From contig NW_024104504.1 in NCBI RefSeq assembly GCF_003945595.2, positions 310,001 through 374,000 on the forward strand: DNA of 64,000 bases. Reading direction: 5' to 3'. The position numbers and the translations under genes were made by a program. Source of the stretch: Pipra filicauda. Lineage: Eukaryota > Chordata > Aves > Passeriformes > Pipridae. A model generated the notes under the pieces. It made no database searches. It saw only the letters and a program-made list of their open reading frames with translations, and was not told where the DNA came from. Positions within the stretch are counted from its first letter, which is position 1. Every line of letters begins with the position of its first letter. Positions 26,901 to 41,069 of this stretch are shown here, piece by piece.

Positions 26901-29799
26901 CATCTTATTTCACAACACGTGGCACAGACATTAATATTCAGGTTCCAAGATTCAAGTTAGTGTTGCATGTCAAAAAGTTTATGTGTATTCTTTGAAGCCA
27001 GAATTTATAAGTGTTCTGTATTTGAATGACCATGCTCATGACTTCATGAGTGGCCTACAGCAACCTATAAACAACAGAATTAATCTGCAGAATAATTCAT
27101 CATGTACTGGGTAGAAATACATTTTAAGAGTCCAGCCTTGCCAACAAGATACAGCATGCATACAAATACTCTTGCTTCAGGTTCTCTGGTATGTGCATAA
27201 TTGTTTGGAAAAGCACACAGCTAGCCCGGACATTCAGAAAACGTATTTGTTATATTGCTAGGAGCTAGTGAGCTTCTTAGGCTTTCTAGATACAAGGCAT
27301 ATTTATATGCAACAGATGCTCTTGTAATGACAATGTTTTACTTTCTTCCATCCTCTTCCTTAGTATATTGAGTTATTTTGACTTGGGGCATCCAGGAAAG
27401 GAAAGAATATTGGTTGTTCATGTGAGAACACATAACCACAGAAGTATGCTCTGCTGTCTCTGTTTCCATTAGGTTCACATGATTTCCAGTTTTTGCCAGG
27501 AGCTCACTGTCCAGGATTATGTATGAGTCCTAAAACAAAATCTGTAAGGATAGCCTGTGGTAGTCACTTGGACAGAGATTCTACTAAAATAAAAATATGA
27601 AGAATTCATATAAAATTGTTGCTTACAGATGCCCTAAAGATAATGCCAACGTGACATATGGACAAACAAAAACAGGAATGATAAAAAAATCAAAAATTTT
27701 ATTAGTAGATTCAGAGAGACAGAATAGAAAATGCTAGTAATAAAAATAAAACTGTTTTTTAGATTTGAAATATTACACCATTCTTTTCTTTCTCTCAGAA
27801 GAAGGTAAAGAAACAGGTAAAACAACAGCCCAGAAAACCAGTAATTCACTGTCATGACATATGTATAATACAGGCTCAGTAGGAGGGAATTAAAACTGTA
27901 AATGACATTAAATAACCAAGATTAATTTGCTTTACCTTGGCGAAACCACATGTGGGAAATAAATCAGAGAAAAATTAGCTGATTACATAATGTGGTGATG
28001 AAGACTAAGCAAGTATCTAGAATGAAATACTAATAGTAATATATTGCTTATTGAATATTGCAAAATCATTTATTATTAAATAACCATGCATAAATATTTA
28101 TTATTTAAGTATTTAAATAATTAAATCTATATGTCCAAACAGACTTTTTCCCCTTGCCTGATCTTCCATGCTAACTGATGGAGTTCTTTCATACTTTTTT
28201 TGTTTTGTTGGAGAAAAAGTAGTAAGAATTCATTAATTCATAATAATGTTGTTAAAAAATAATTAAAATGAAACCAAGAATACCAAAAAACGGTGTTCTT
28301 GCAGCACTCAGGCTAGACACTAGGTAATATCCGTTCAGTTAAGAGGATACAATAGAAACATTTATAGTGACAAAATAATAGCAAATTTTACATGTGTTGC
28401 ATAGGTAATAATTACAAATCTACTAATGTACTGAGTAAATTATATGGATGCAAAGAACTGTTTGTAAATAGGTTTTAAATAACCCCTTTGCAAACTATCA
28501 TGAAACACATTATACTGTGTTAATGCTATTTGCTTTAAAGGGTGCCATATTGTATTATTTGGAAAACAAACAAACAAACAACAATGAAAAAAACCACATT
28601 CAAACCAAGATGGTTTTATGAAAACTTGAATCCTAAAGAGAAAAAGAAGGTTTTGAAGAAACAGCGTCAAAACAAAATGATAATATATTTCCAAAATAAA
28701 GTTAGATCTCAAATGGGACTTGAAAGATTATAAAAATAGACAGGCTGAAATAAGTTGGAAAAATTATAATTGAACTAAATCACCAAAGACATGCTAAAAC
28801 TACAGCACTGAAGCAAGAGAAGATACCTGTCAAAAAGCAGCATGGTATCCAAACTACTAAAGGCTAGAGAAATGTAAAGATCATTGTTATAACTGTCTTG
28901 AATTATACGAAAGACTTTCCTGCCTAACCAAAGTTTAGGCAGGAAATCTACGAAAATCACATTCGAGATACAGATAAATGTCCAGGAGCATTTAAACACA
29001 TTTGACACTAGATGAGACCTTGATTTTTTCATTAAAGTCTCACAAAAAAAAGATGTTACAATAAAAAATTATGAAAAAAACAACCTGGAGCAGGAAAAAA
29101 TGTGAGATTCTTTTTATTTCAGATGCCTTGTATATCTCCCCTCAAAATACACTAGTGGAATTATTTTTTGCTTCACAGGTACCGAATCCTGCCTTGAAAA
29201 GGTATCTTAGCCAAACAGATCAAATTAAGATTGCTTGTACATGTTCCCCTTGTAACCTGAGGCAGAGCTCCTGGATGATCCAGTTGGTCCATCTCACTGC
29301 AGCCAGTGCCAGCTGCCACCAGCCAGCTAAATAAAGGTCTGATTTAGATAAATCATTACTTTCCTCATGCATTTACAGTCATTGTCTTGGATCTACATCT
29401 CTGTTTAAAAGCAAATCATCTCCTGACTCATAGTGAACTCTATGGGCAACCTGTACTGCTCATCAGTGCCAGTCTCTATGTTACTGACTTATATGTTTCC
29501 CATTCCAGGATATGGGACATTTACAAATTAGAATACACTTTTGTTTGGTTTGTTTTTTTTCTGGTTGAAAACTGTTGTTTTGTCAGTTTTGGATTTGGGG
29601 CTTTTTTTGCTGTTTGGGTTTTTTTCCTTCTGAAGAGTAAATAAGTGTCCAGAAAAAAACCAACTCAGATCTCATTATTTAATCTAATTCAATTAAGTGA
29701 AAACTCCATCTATTTATTTCCCATTTACAACATACTGAACTGAATTAATTTTGGTGAACTCTTTTTATATGTGAAGGAAATAAATACAGAAATCGTGGG
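23957..29799. other. Long AT-rich non-coding stretch
   Basis: No gene or confident repeat seen. The segment 24200-24560 is somewhat less AT-rich. It has weak resemblance to an old LINE 3' end ('gtgatcttttaaatcatcaaatccag') but is too diverged to call. The rest is simple AT-rich sequence. Confidence 0.45.
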
Positions 29800-29905
29800 G
29801 TTAAGGTTCTTACTGAAACAGCAGAGATCTGAGTCCAGTTTCCCACTTGCCAAAGACCTCCTCTGTAATCACTGGCAATCCATTTCATCTCTTTCTGTCC
29901 CAATT
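29800..29905 (+). mobile_element. Possible MIR/core-SINE relic
   Basis: The order 'gacctcctctgtaatcactggcaatcc' followed by 'atttcatctctttctgtccc' resembles the conserved core of MIR-type SINEs (acttcctgtgtgaccttgg..., then a pyrimidine-rich stretch). Heavily diverged and without ends, so only tentative. Confidence 0.35.
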
Positions 29906-32900
29906 CTCACTTCTTTGCTTGCTTAACATATCCTTTTCATTTGCTGTTGTCATGGTGTCTTTTTTAACAATAGAAGCCTTTCAGAACAACAAAAAAATCT
30001 GTTTCTAGGATATGAGAATTATTCTTAGAGTTACTGTATATATACCTCTCTTTATGCATACGTGTGTGTAGGTGTACGTGTGTGTGTGTGTATATATACA
30101 TGCATATCCATACCTATGTTCTTGCATATATACACCAAGAATGTTCTTTGGCCAGTTCATACATATGTGTGTCTAAGAAGTTATTGATTATATATACGTA
30201 TAGCTCAATCAAAACAGTTATTAGATTTATGCTAAAAAAACCTCAATACCATTAAAAATAACGTTTATTACATCTAGTATGGTGCCGTATGAGAAATCTG
30301 TGCTGAAAGCTGATACACTAATACTATGCAGTCCACAGCTGATACGTTTATTTCTTTTATGCTAAAATTACAGTAATTTACCTATTACTAATTAATGCCA
30401 GATGGATGTACAGAGGGATATATATTGGTATAAAACTACAGTGTTAAGAAATGTGCGTATGTTTTATGAATCATTTAATTATTAATATGCTGATATAACA
30501 TCAGTAAATAACCCTTCCATAATTTTAACACACAAGTATTTCTGCATAAAGGAAAGCATAAATATTTATGATCAAACACGTGTTCATAGTATTTTGTTAT
30601 ATAGGCCAGCTATTGCCAAAAAAACCTGTATTCTAAATCCAAATGTTGCAGGCAGAGGGGCAAAAAAAAGGTAAATGTGGATGGATAGCTGAAAAAAAAA
30701 ATAGGTAACTAACTAATACAATAAAACTCCAAACCATAAAAAGGATGCTCTGAGCCTATATCTAATACCAAGTTAGTATCTGTTTAGCAACAGACATTTA
30801 CAACAAATTAAGGGTACTCTTTTTTACTACATATGTGAAAACTGCACCACCCAAGAAGAAATTTTATCTCTGAAGATCGAAATTATGAACTGAAAATTCA
30901 GGGCAAGCAGAGCTATGATAGTTACTCAGCAGTCCAGCTACTTCATATTAAGTATGCTATAACTTTCTTTTGACATTAAAAAAAATCCAGTATTCTGAAT
31001 CTTTACAAATGAAAGCAGATTTTTCTGTTGTGCTTTGTACTGAGAAACTGTATATGTCAGTGTAATTTGATTTAACCATTAATATTCATTCCACTAATTT
31101 AAGTATTTGAAAGTTATAACTATTTGCAATTTTGCTGTTGATTGACCCGGATTTTTTGATTTATTAAATCTTCTTAATGGATAGTGCACAGATGTCACTA
31201 TTCATGTTGTTATAAACTAGAGTTCCTATTAGTGCTGACATGCTGCAAAAAATGTAATATGCTAAATTCACCTATGCTAAAATTCTTCATTCCTAGCACT
31301 TTAAATCAATATCTTGTTTTTATTTAATCATACAAAACCCACTATAAGTATTGGAATACCAAAATTTAAAGTAAGAGAAAGACAATGTATCTCAGACTTG
31401 GCAATATTAACATCCTATAAACAAAATAAATTATAAGAAACTAAGTACAAATTGGCTTTGTAAAGTACATTATTTGTATTCACTTTCAAAACCTTTGTGA
31501 TTTTGTATCCTCCAGATCATGCTGCTTTGATGCAGCTGTGGTACGGCAGGTGATTTATAGGCAGAACATTTATAGGCATTCTTTATAACTACTATTATAA
31601 AATGTACCTATATCCATTCAAGACACCACTGACAGGTAATAGATCAAAATAATAAGTGCAAATGCTTGATCTTCTTCAATATCTAACAGTAATCAGGTTT
31701 TATGTGTGTCTTGTGAATTAAAATTATTTTACAAGGCACACCAGGAACATCGACTCTAAGCGGACAAAAGGTCAAACCAATGACAAGGGTAAACCTGGAT
31801 CTTATTAATGGTTACTGTTTTATTTCCCACACTCATTTTTTACTGTGGAAAAGTGAGTTTGCCACTCTTACTGTTCACATACAAGCAAATGAGCATGATT
31901 TATTTTCAAATTCAAATAGCAACAAGGATTTTAACTAGGTTATAAGTACAAAGTATGTATCATCCAAAAACACACATTAGCTTGGTTGCCTGATTCTAGG
32001 CTGACTTTGTTGACCTGGTATTTAATTTTTTTATTTTATTTTATTTTTTTGCTCGTAATTGAGCCCATCTGAGAAATAGTAAAGCTTACACTAGTACATA
32101 GCGCCATACTACCATTTTTACAGTCACTTTCAGGACTGCACTAAAATATTCTCCACTGTTCTGAAATTTCAACAATGGGCCTTTCATAAAGGCATTCTTA
32201 AAGAACAGTGCCTGGGCCCCTCAGTCAAATAAATTCAAGCCAAGGCTTCCAAGGAAAACTTCTGGCCACAATTCACATGACCTACACAAGCACAGTGAAG
32301 GAAAAAAAAAGACTGCTTAACAAAGCAAAAAAAAGAAACAATGTCCCTCAGAAACAGACCATCCATTCAAGTAAAAAGTGAAATACAAAGTACTGTTATA
32401 ACTGAAAAGACCATGTGTAAAGAATACTAGAGGGTAAAACCTTTCTGCTAAAGAGATGCCGTACTACCAGCTGACCTTCACACTTTCACACTCAGTGTAA
32501 GGCATTATGCACAGTACGGCATTTGAAGAACTTACAGAACTAACAAGGAAGAGCAGAAGAAGCAATTAGTATGCTCAGACACAGCATAGGAAAAGAAAAA
32601 GAAAAAAAACCTACAAAACCCAATGAAACAACAAACACCCAAACTGCTATGAAGCTGTGTAAGAGCCCTATGTTACAGCTCACTCTCTCCCTGCCTTCCC
32701 CCTCTCAGTGCTCTCTCCTGCATATTAAACACTGGGTTCAGTAAGGGACACAGCTTTCTGGATTCTCTAATGGAGAAGCATCCTTTTTCCATTCCAAGTA
32801 CATTATATAACTGTGTAAGCAGTGGAAGCCAATTCCACTGCCATGCCCTCGAGCAGCATTCATCTAATGCAAACAGCCATGGAGAAGTCTGCTGCTGCCT

Positions 32901-33648
32901 CACATGAGATCCCAATCTAGGGGAAACATAGTTCAGGATTTGCCACACATCACAGGCTTCACCATTTGATTATAACTTACTGATTTCATAGGAAAAAATG
33001 TCTATTTTCATTGTGCCTGGTTACAAAGTAATCAAGTAAACTCCCTACAGTCATAGCTGATTTCTTACATGAAAGATTTAGCTTGACTCATTTCAGGCAA
33101 ACAGTTTAGGTTGAATCTATAACAAGATTCATGCTGATATTTAGAAATAAAACAGAAGCATACAGTATATGCATTTATCGGGTATCAGATCAGAACTTTA
33201 CTTATCTGAACCTGCTGATTGTATATTGCAGTTTATATTATTTTGCAGGGTAGTAACAATGTTTCCTTACTTCCTATGAAAAAAAAAACCACAAACCAAC
33301 CAAACAATCCACAACAAAACCTTCAAACAACCCCCCCCAATAAAAAATGCTTCTAATTATACTGTCAGTTAGTAAATACACAGTTAAAGACGAATAAAGA
33401 CAAAATCCAAGGAGTAGATTCTTAAGTTGGAAATTTTCTCATACAAAAGGATTGTTCAGGTAATCCTTGAGTTCATGCTTTTAAGTTTTACCAATCCTGT
33501 ACTCTCCGATGGCCTCTGATTCCTGTGGTGCAAGTTCACAGAAGACCCCTAAATTATGCACATGGCTTGGCAGGAAAAGTCTTTAAATGTATTTACTTTT
33601 CCTTTGTGTAATGGAGAGAAATGACTTGATTAAAAGGGCATGATTAAG
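29906..33648. other. AT-rich non-coding DNA with TG/TA microsatellite
   Basis: No gene recognised. Contains the TG/TA microsatellite listed separately and short A runs near 30660-30700 and 32300-32330. The 91-codon minus-strand frame at 32673-32948 has no recognisable motif. Confidence 0.5.
30061..30099 (+). repeat. (TG)n(TA)n microsatellite
   Basis: Imperfect TG repeats interrupted by AGG and ACG pass into TATATATA. Further degenerate TATG-like units continue to about 30130. Confidence 0.85.
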
Positions 33649-33784
33649 AAAAAAAAAAAACAAAACCAGAACCAAACACAAACAACCCCCTAAAAAAGGA
33701 AACACCAAAAAAACAAACAAACTAAAATAAAACAAAACAAACAAAACAAAAACACAAACAAATAAAAAAAAAAAAAAAAAAAAA
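33649..33784 (+). repeat. A-rich low-complexity tract
   Basis: About 135 bp made almost entirely of A with scattered C (CAAA/CAAAA units), ending in a run of 21 A at 33764-33784. I see no retroposed gene 5' of the final A run, so it looks like expanded simple sequence. Confidence 0.8.
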
Positions 33785-35570
33785 GGGAGAGACCGGCTAA
33801 TAAAAAACAGAAGCTGACCATTCCCCACTATGGTCCACCATGGGAAAGATGGTGTGTTGCAGTAAAGAATAACAAGAACAAGAAGCAAGCAATGTCTGCT
33901 GCCATGGCTTTGGGGAGGTAAAGACTCACGAAGGAAAAGCTATTTAATGTATCTTGGTATAAAGTCACTTAATTTCTCAATATGGTACTAAAATATTAGT
34001 TTTGTTGAGGTTGCTGCAATTGCAGCCAGTAAATATTAATTATGACTTGGTTGCTATCAACTAAGCAAACTATATGCACAAATCTTTAAAATAAGGTTAA
34101 AACTGTGGATTATTTTTGGCACTTTCAGTTACTCTTTTGAGATTTTTAATGCCATTTGAATGTTAAATCCATACCGGTGTTACTTCACAGATTAAACATA
34201 ATTTTTCACTGATAAATTTAAGGCTTTAGTAAACTGAAGGTGGAGGATTTCTGTCAAATAACTTCACATGCTACAGAGGTGTCTGTATCTGGAGACAAAT
34301 AAGGCTCCTTTATAGTCAATTCAGAGAAACAGAAAACCCCTACATGTGATTCATCTCATATGAAAATGAATATCTATACCAAGTCACATGAATTGTTCCC
34401 TAAAAGTGCCTATTATCTCGACTGACAATACAGAGAGTGACTGGAGGTGGACACCCACAGCTCAGAAGAAACTCATTCCAGATCTTTTGCAGCAGCGAAG
34501 ACCTACTACAAAACAAGTCAATATTGAACATTGAATCCACCAAATACTTTTTATGGCATTAAAAAGGGGTCTGTTCAAGGTTCCTTGCACTTTGGAGAAA
34601 AATGTTATGTCTCAGACATCTCAGTACTAACATCTTTTACAAAATTATGTGCAGCATTAACACCTTGCATAGGGGTTTTTCTAAAGTAAGCTAGTTCAAA
34701 AGTAAGATGTTAAAAAATGAAGCAATAAAGTATATATTGAGTAAATAACAGGTACTTTTACATATGCCATTTCTTTCAAGGAGTCTAAACTCAGCACACC
34801 TGGGCAATCAGTTTTAGAGTCAACTTTAGGCCCTGATCAGGTGAAGGATATTAAAAAGCAGTAATGAAAGAAAGGCATTTTTCTTTAGTATTTGTTCTCC
34901 CTGTAATGGAGTTGTAAGCTAGTATTTGAAAATCACTGCTTTATTTCTAGATTACATTAATACTAAAAAAAGAAAGGTCAAGATCTTGAAAACCTTGAAT
35001 GGCATAGCTGGCCTTTCAAAAAAAACCCTTCACATGCATTTTTCTTTGAGTCAGCTTTGACATTAATGACACAATACAGGGATAGAAGGCATACATACCA
35101 CTTTGATGACCAGTACCCCAAATACTGGTCAAAGTATTTAAGTGACTTAAGTCACTAGGTTGGGGTTTTTTTCTGGAATTTACTTGCTCTTTCTTTCTTT
35201 TTCTTTGTAATTGTTATTTAAGTTTTTTGGAAAAGCTACTTTGGTTTGAAATAACTGAACCCTGGGGTTCCAGAATAATGGAAGTCCAGGCATGCTTGGA
35301 AACCAGCCAGGTGCCACAATTTTCACCTAAACTGCTTGCAGAGCAGGTCAGCAACTTCAGGACCGTTGATACTGCTGAGTATGAAACTAGAAACCAGTTA
35401 CTGAGAGGCTATAAATCACAACTAAAATTTAGGGCCTACTAAAGAGATTAAGGAAAAGAAGCATGTGATGCTTTTGGCATCCACAGTGCAATAGGGACAT
35501 TGCTTATAAAGGGAAAATTGTTAGAGCATTAAGGCTTTTTTTTGCCAAGATAAACCCAGTACTGTAGTTT

Positions 35571-35610
35571 GCTTTGTGGTTTATAAAGTATCTGCTTTAT
35601 GGTTTATAAA
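35571..35610 (+). repeat. 23-bp duplication, two units
   Basis: GCTTTGTGGTTTATAAA at 35571-35587 recurs as GCTTTATGGTTTATAAA at 35594-35610. Confidence 0.8.
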
Positions 35611-35835
35611 ACCTGATGACCGAAGTCAAGAAACAGTACAAACAAATATTCCAGTATTAGGCAAACACTTCAAAAGTTTCTGGAGCTGGTAGGAAAAATG
35701 TTATATGAAAGGAAAAAGAAGAGTAACTATTGCAAAGAAATGCTGATAGAGTTCTAAACACTGAGTATGAGGCTATTTTTTTTGTTAGTTCACTGAAAGA
35801 TATCTGAAAGAACTGAAAACAATTTTATCAGGATT

Positions 35836-35868
35836 TATGTGTGTGTGTGTGTGTGTGTGCGCGCACGT
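35836..35868 (+). repeat. (TG)n-(CG)n alternating tract
   Basis: An uninterrupted 33-bp run of alternating pyrimidine and purine: TATG, about eleven TG units, then CGCGCACGT. Such tracts are classical candidates for left-handed (Z) DNA, and the CG part strengthens this. Confidence 0.85.
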
Positions 35869-38143
35869 TTATAGATATATCTCCTATATAGAATGTACAA
35901 AGAAGTCAGTTAAATACCAAAGATTGGATCAGCTTTAACAATAGTGATGCAACTGTTCAGCAGTATTATAGGAATACATAGATAAGAAGCAGACACAGAC
36001 TATATCTGTGCTGTTAAATAAATGAGACTAGGAAGCAAACTGAAGCGCTAGCCATTGTAACTGCAGAAGCATCTGCAGCATTCTAACCAGCTCTCACCAG
36101 GACTCAATCCTAGCACAGCACACAAGACCATTCATGTCAGGAACCCTTCCTAAAATTAAGCATGGATGTCACTCCAGCTGCACCCGGTGCTGCTCCCTAT
36201 CAGCACTTCCCTGGCTGGCTGACACTGGTATCCTAAAAAAGCCTTTGTGTTCTTTAGGTATGACCAGCCTGAAACACAGCATGCATCCTTTGTTTCATGC
36301 TAAAAAGCAGTGCTTTGACGATTTCCAACACAGCCTTCAGATCAGTTCAAGTTCTGAGCTGTTATTCCTAATGGTACAGGAGTACCAGCTGAGGCTCTAA
36401 AGAAACGCACAACTCAACACTGTGGAGTAAGCAGAGCCAGTCTGCTCCAGAAGGTCACAGTCCCAAATTATGCAGGTATGAACCATGTTGCAGGACTTTT
36501 TGTGTGTAAATAATATTTGTTCATATGTGGACATATGATAGAGAATAAAATGTTCACACGCCTTAGTAAAAGTGCTACTCTATTTATGACTCACTACATT
36601 TACTACATAACTCAAAAGTAAAAAAAAAAAAGGTGCAGAAACCCACAAAATTTGGGGAAATTTGAGGCAACAGAACCTTGATCACTACTTAATTTTAGGT
36701 CCTTGTTTTAGACAAATAAATTAGGAGGCCTTCAGTTACTTATCCTAAGCAGTGGAAAGGGTCTGATGTAGCCCCATATTTCTGGGTAAGATGCTGTAGA
36801 ATTCTGGAAAATTGAGAGCTTGAGAAAGCAAGTCAGTGTGAATGTGTGAGAAGAAATGTAACAGAACAGCAGAGGAAGAAAAATCTATGTTCGAAATGCT
36901 GAACAATACAGTGAGGTGTTGATAGCCAGTGGAAAGAAAAAACACCCTTACAAACCTGTTAAGTGAACTACTGTGATCTTTTTTTCTCAACAGGTGGCTA
37001 TGAGAAAAAATATATGTTTAGAAGATAAATTGAAAGCAAGAGCACTAGAGCAAAGTTCATGAAATGCTGTACGAAATTTTAAACAGTTTTGGTTCTATCC
37101 ACTTTTTAATAAACCCTCTCTTCTTACTTTTGCTTGAAACTTTCAAGACCAGCATTTTTTATCTTCAGTCCTGTATATTTCCACTTTATGTCTTTTCCCT
37201 GCAACCTAAGAGAACCAAAAATACACAAGTAAAAACCCTTGAGAAGTTCAGAGCATATACATATGCAAGATTTTGACTTTTCAGATTATGTTTAGGTTGT
37301 ATATCCTATTTGATAGCTACTTCACATTTTTTATTTTATATTAATCTGACTACAGTCCTTCAGATACTTCTTAAAGCAATGAAACTGAAATTAATCCTTA
37401 TGCACCACAATTTGGCTCATTTCCACAGGAGAAGAGGTAACAGTATTCCACCATAGAGCTTTTTAAAGGATTATGTTTGTAATTATTTTTAAAAAAATAA
37501 AATAAGCCTAAGGAAATACATAACACAACACTTCAGCTTTTACCTTCACATCACTGCACATGAAGTACCAAATCCTACTTTAGAGAAGAAGAAAGGAGGA
37601 GGAGGAGAATCCTACACAATTGATGAATTAGATTTCTTGTCTTAAAAGCTTTGTTAAATGAATGATTAAACGATAAAGTCTTATACAATGAGTGTGTGTT
37701 TGTGGGTGTGATGAGGGGTTATAAGTGAAGGACAAATAAAGTAAGTACTTCTGTGGAAAACAAGAGTATGTATTCTCATCCTTTGTCCCAGTCAGAGTGA
37801 TATCAAATAAAACATATACAATAACTTCTCTTCTGCAATAGTGACCATACATTCAAAGACATATATTTCAAGACACATGGGATTATTGCTAGAAGAGGCA
37901 ATTAACTCCCACAAAGCCATTTTTTTATGTACAGCTGGCTAACACTTGCAGTATGAGGGGTGAGAAAAACTACTTAAAATTCAGTTTAGCCTTTATAAAC
38001 ATTATCAAATACCGACTATAGGGATTCTGATGAAGTAAAAATAATTAAGTCTAGCATCACATTACTATTTTCATACATTACTGAAGCCTTATCGAGTTCA
38101 ACAACTTTAATCTTAACTTTCTTTGACCACGTCAAGGAAGAGC

Positions 38144-38240
38144 CTTTAGGCTTGATCAGCGCTCAAATGCTTTCACACTAAACTCCTATCAACTTTAAGG
38201 GAGTTGTTCAGGTATGTCTAGCAGAAGATTTAGGCCTTCA
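38144..38240. mobile_element. Possible ancient reptile/bird interspersed repeat
   Basis: The order 'ttaggcttgatcagcgctcaaatgc', 'aactcctatcaactttaaggg', 'agttgttcaggtatgtcta' and 'gatttaggcctt' matches an old repeat found across archosaurs and turtles. In that repeat 'aactcccattgacttcaatgggagtt' sits between inverted 'aggcctgat' ends. Named family unknown to me; diverged. Confidence 0.4.
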
Positions 38241-39045
38241 ATGCTACATTTTCATGCAGATTAAAACAGTGATATGCATTTTTAGATACATATATACAAA
38301 GAACATACGCCTGAAATAGCCAAGAAAACATTAGCCAATATGCCACTGTAAATCACTGAAAACCTCTGCAAACATGTTTATAAACTCGACACTCTATTGA
38401 TTATATTTAAAAAACTGACATGCTGATTTGGCATTTTAGTCTATAGCACTTCAAAATATACTTCTAACTTTATAGCTTTATTGAATGTCTTATAGACAAA
38501 TAGATTTTACATTCTATTTTTATAGCTTCGCTATAACAAATCTATATATTTTTTCCAGGCACCATTCAGTCCCAATTCAGTTGCAATGATTGTTGCACTT
38601 CTCAAGTACAGTCAGGAAGATTTGCTCTGAACTTTAAGATTCTCACATTCCTAAAGTAAAATTCCATGTATCACAAGGCACAGTGAAATATGTTCCATAA
38701 AATAAACACAGATCTAATAAAAGCAGATTCTTTGTAGTATATAGTACACTTTTTTTGATAAATATGATTCCCCTCACAAGTGATATTATGAAATGAGTAA
38801 GTAAATCAACATGAATGATAACAAGGAAAAAAAAAGACCAGTATTTAAATTGCAAATATGCTGATGTCAGCAAATGTGTTATTTCAGTCCTACTTCATTC
38901 AAAAACATGTGCTTATCATTAGTATCACATAGTTTCTGCACTATTCAATTCAAATTCAATGTGGCATAATAAATAATATATGACATGAAGTAAATATCTC
39001 ATTTTTGATCCCCACATCTGATAAAGATATTAAAAGAACTACAGA
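38241..39045. other. AT-rich non-coding DNA
   Basis: No gene or repeat recognised. Confidence 0.5.
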
Positions 39046-39565
39046 ACTGGCCCCATCAATAACCCTTGCATCTTTGTTGACACAAAGCTCTCCACCCCCT
39101 GTCTCCACTGAGGTACGTCCAGAGACTGAAAGACCTCACTAGCACACTGTCTGTCAAACACTGGAGTGCCTTTCTCACGCTTATCTTTAGAAAGCCTGGT
39201 TTTATCCCTCTCCCCCTTCAAATCTCATTTAAAGCTCTTTCAATGAACCCTGCTACCTCCTGTGTAAAGACCCTTTCCCCTCTTTGAGACAGGTGTACCC
39301 CATCTGTCACCAGCATGTCTCATGTAGACTGACCGAAGATCAAAAGCCCCAAAAATCTTCCAGTGACACCAGACTCAGAGCCAGATATTGATCTGCTGGC
39401 TCTTGCTGTTTCTTCCCTCCTCATTCCCTGCAACTGGAAAGATAGAGGAGAACTCTGATGACTCAATCAGTCATCTCAAGGCTGTGAATTGCCCTCAGAC
39501 TTCTTGTTGCAACTTCATCGTCAAGCACCTGAAAAATCAACTATGGATAATAATTTGACAGCCAT
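39046..39565 (-). mobile_element. CR1 LINE 5'-region fragment (ORF1 esterase part)
   Basis: This is less AT-rich than its surroundings. On the minus strand it matches the ORF1 part of bird CR1, the region that in intact copies encodes an esterase-like domain. The clearest codons are DEVATRS near 39520, which correspond to the family's DEIATRS. The block 'ttgatctgctggctcttgc' and the stretch '...gtaccccatctgtcaccagcatg' on the plus strand also fit. The reading frame is broken by several stops and shifts. It is unusual because most CR1 copies keep only the 3' end. No 3' UTR is attached here, so it is either a deleted long copy or a rearranged piece. Confidence 0.55.
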
Positions 39566-41069
39566 ATTGGGGGCAGATTAATGATTTAAATAATTTTCAA
39601 AATAAGCAAATTAAAGGATATAAAAAGAGACAAAATTCTATATATCCGAATGTAGTGCATCTCCCTTTATCTTGTAAATGTTTGAAACCTTTTAAAGAAT
39701 TCATTTTTCCTCTAAATTGAGTTGATTCTGAAAGAGGTTAGGACAAGGAATGAACAGTGCAAGTGGGAAGTGGATAGTTTTGTGCTGCCTTTAGTCAGCT
39801 GAAGGGGAAACAGTCACTCTTGTAATTAGGTCTCTTGATACATAAAAAAGTGACTGGAGAAGGTACCCTTGACTTACTATTTGTGACTAAAGTACTATGT
39901 ATATTTACAGTTAATTATAACTTGCTTTTGTGTTTAAGCCTTGTGATAAGGACAGATGTAACTCTCCTGAGTTCATGAAATATTTAGTCCAAAGATGACT
40001 TTAACCTTGTTTTATTTGGGTATAGAACCTCTACAATTCTCTGAAAGCACATATAAGTCTCCAGTTTTACAGGCTGAAAGTATAGATACATCGGTACAGA
40101 TACAATAGACTTCCTATGCTTACATTTCCTGTTCTTCTCTTTTTTTAAGAAGAACAAAAAAACCCACCATCTAGTTAAGCAGCTTATAATACACAGATGT
40201 GAAAAATCCCTCAGAATTCAGTAATGATGTGTTCATCTTTCTGCACATCTGCTCAAATTCCAAGTCACAATGAAGAACCTATAAAAATTCCAAGTCAGTG
40301 GGAAAGAGAGAGAGACACTCATAAGTATTAAAGCACTGCTGAATCAGGATTTGCACTGCAGATTTATAATGGCTAAGAAAGGATAGCAGTTATATTTGCA
40401 ATTTCCCAACTGGAACGTGGGCAACAAATAGAACCAAGAAGGCAGACCTGTGCTGTTTCCTGTAGCTTGTTATCTTCATGCTTTGTTCAAACCTCAAAAA
40501 GAATGAAGGGTGAACCTGGCCTTTGCTGATGTCAATTGAAAGTTTTGTCATTTACTTGAAAGGTTCAGAATTACTTATCATCTTTCTATTCTTTTTGATT
40601 TTAAAAGACTCTTTCCAGTTAGGAAAGCAAAACCCTTCTTTTTGTGTCTGAAGGTGGCTTTAGGCAGTAAGTCAAAGAGAGGAGATCCATAGTACTCATT
40701 AATTTATTGGATCCGTTGAGCTTGAAACCATTATATAAAACTTTAAAGTGGTCATTACTTTTGACTTCTGTAGTTAGGAGGAGGTAAGAGTAAGAAGTTT
40801 CTCTGAGGAAGAAGAAAAGATGTCTCTCAGTGAGAAGAAAAATAATGGAAGAGTGTAGAAGAGGAAAAATAAAACCCAGTATTTTTGTTCTCGGGATAGA
40901 GTATTTTTAACTGTGCTATGCTGAGCCTAAGAATACCTTCCTTTCCAAATTTTCCAGTATTTTCCTACAGTCTGGTACAACTCTCATTTTTAAAAAAAAT
41001 TTTCAGTCATTTTTCATGAATATTAAAATTAATTATAAATATTTAAAATAAAACAGATACTGTATTACA
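39566..41069. other. AT-rich non-coding DNA
   Basis: No gene or repeat recognised; a purine-rich patch occurs at about 40780-40880. Confidence 0.5.

Larger units (their letters stand above)
33785..38143. other. AT-rich non-coding DNA with simple repeats
   Basis: No gene recognised. Contains the TG/CG tract and a two-unit 23-bp duplication, both listed separately. A less AT-rich section at 36030-36480 has an 88-codon frame without motifs. Confidence 0.45.

Noticed and set aside
33649..33784. A-rich tract as a retroposed mRNA tail
   Set aside because: The sequence before it is not coding-like and no target duplication is seen; CAAA-type simple repeat is the simpler explanation.
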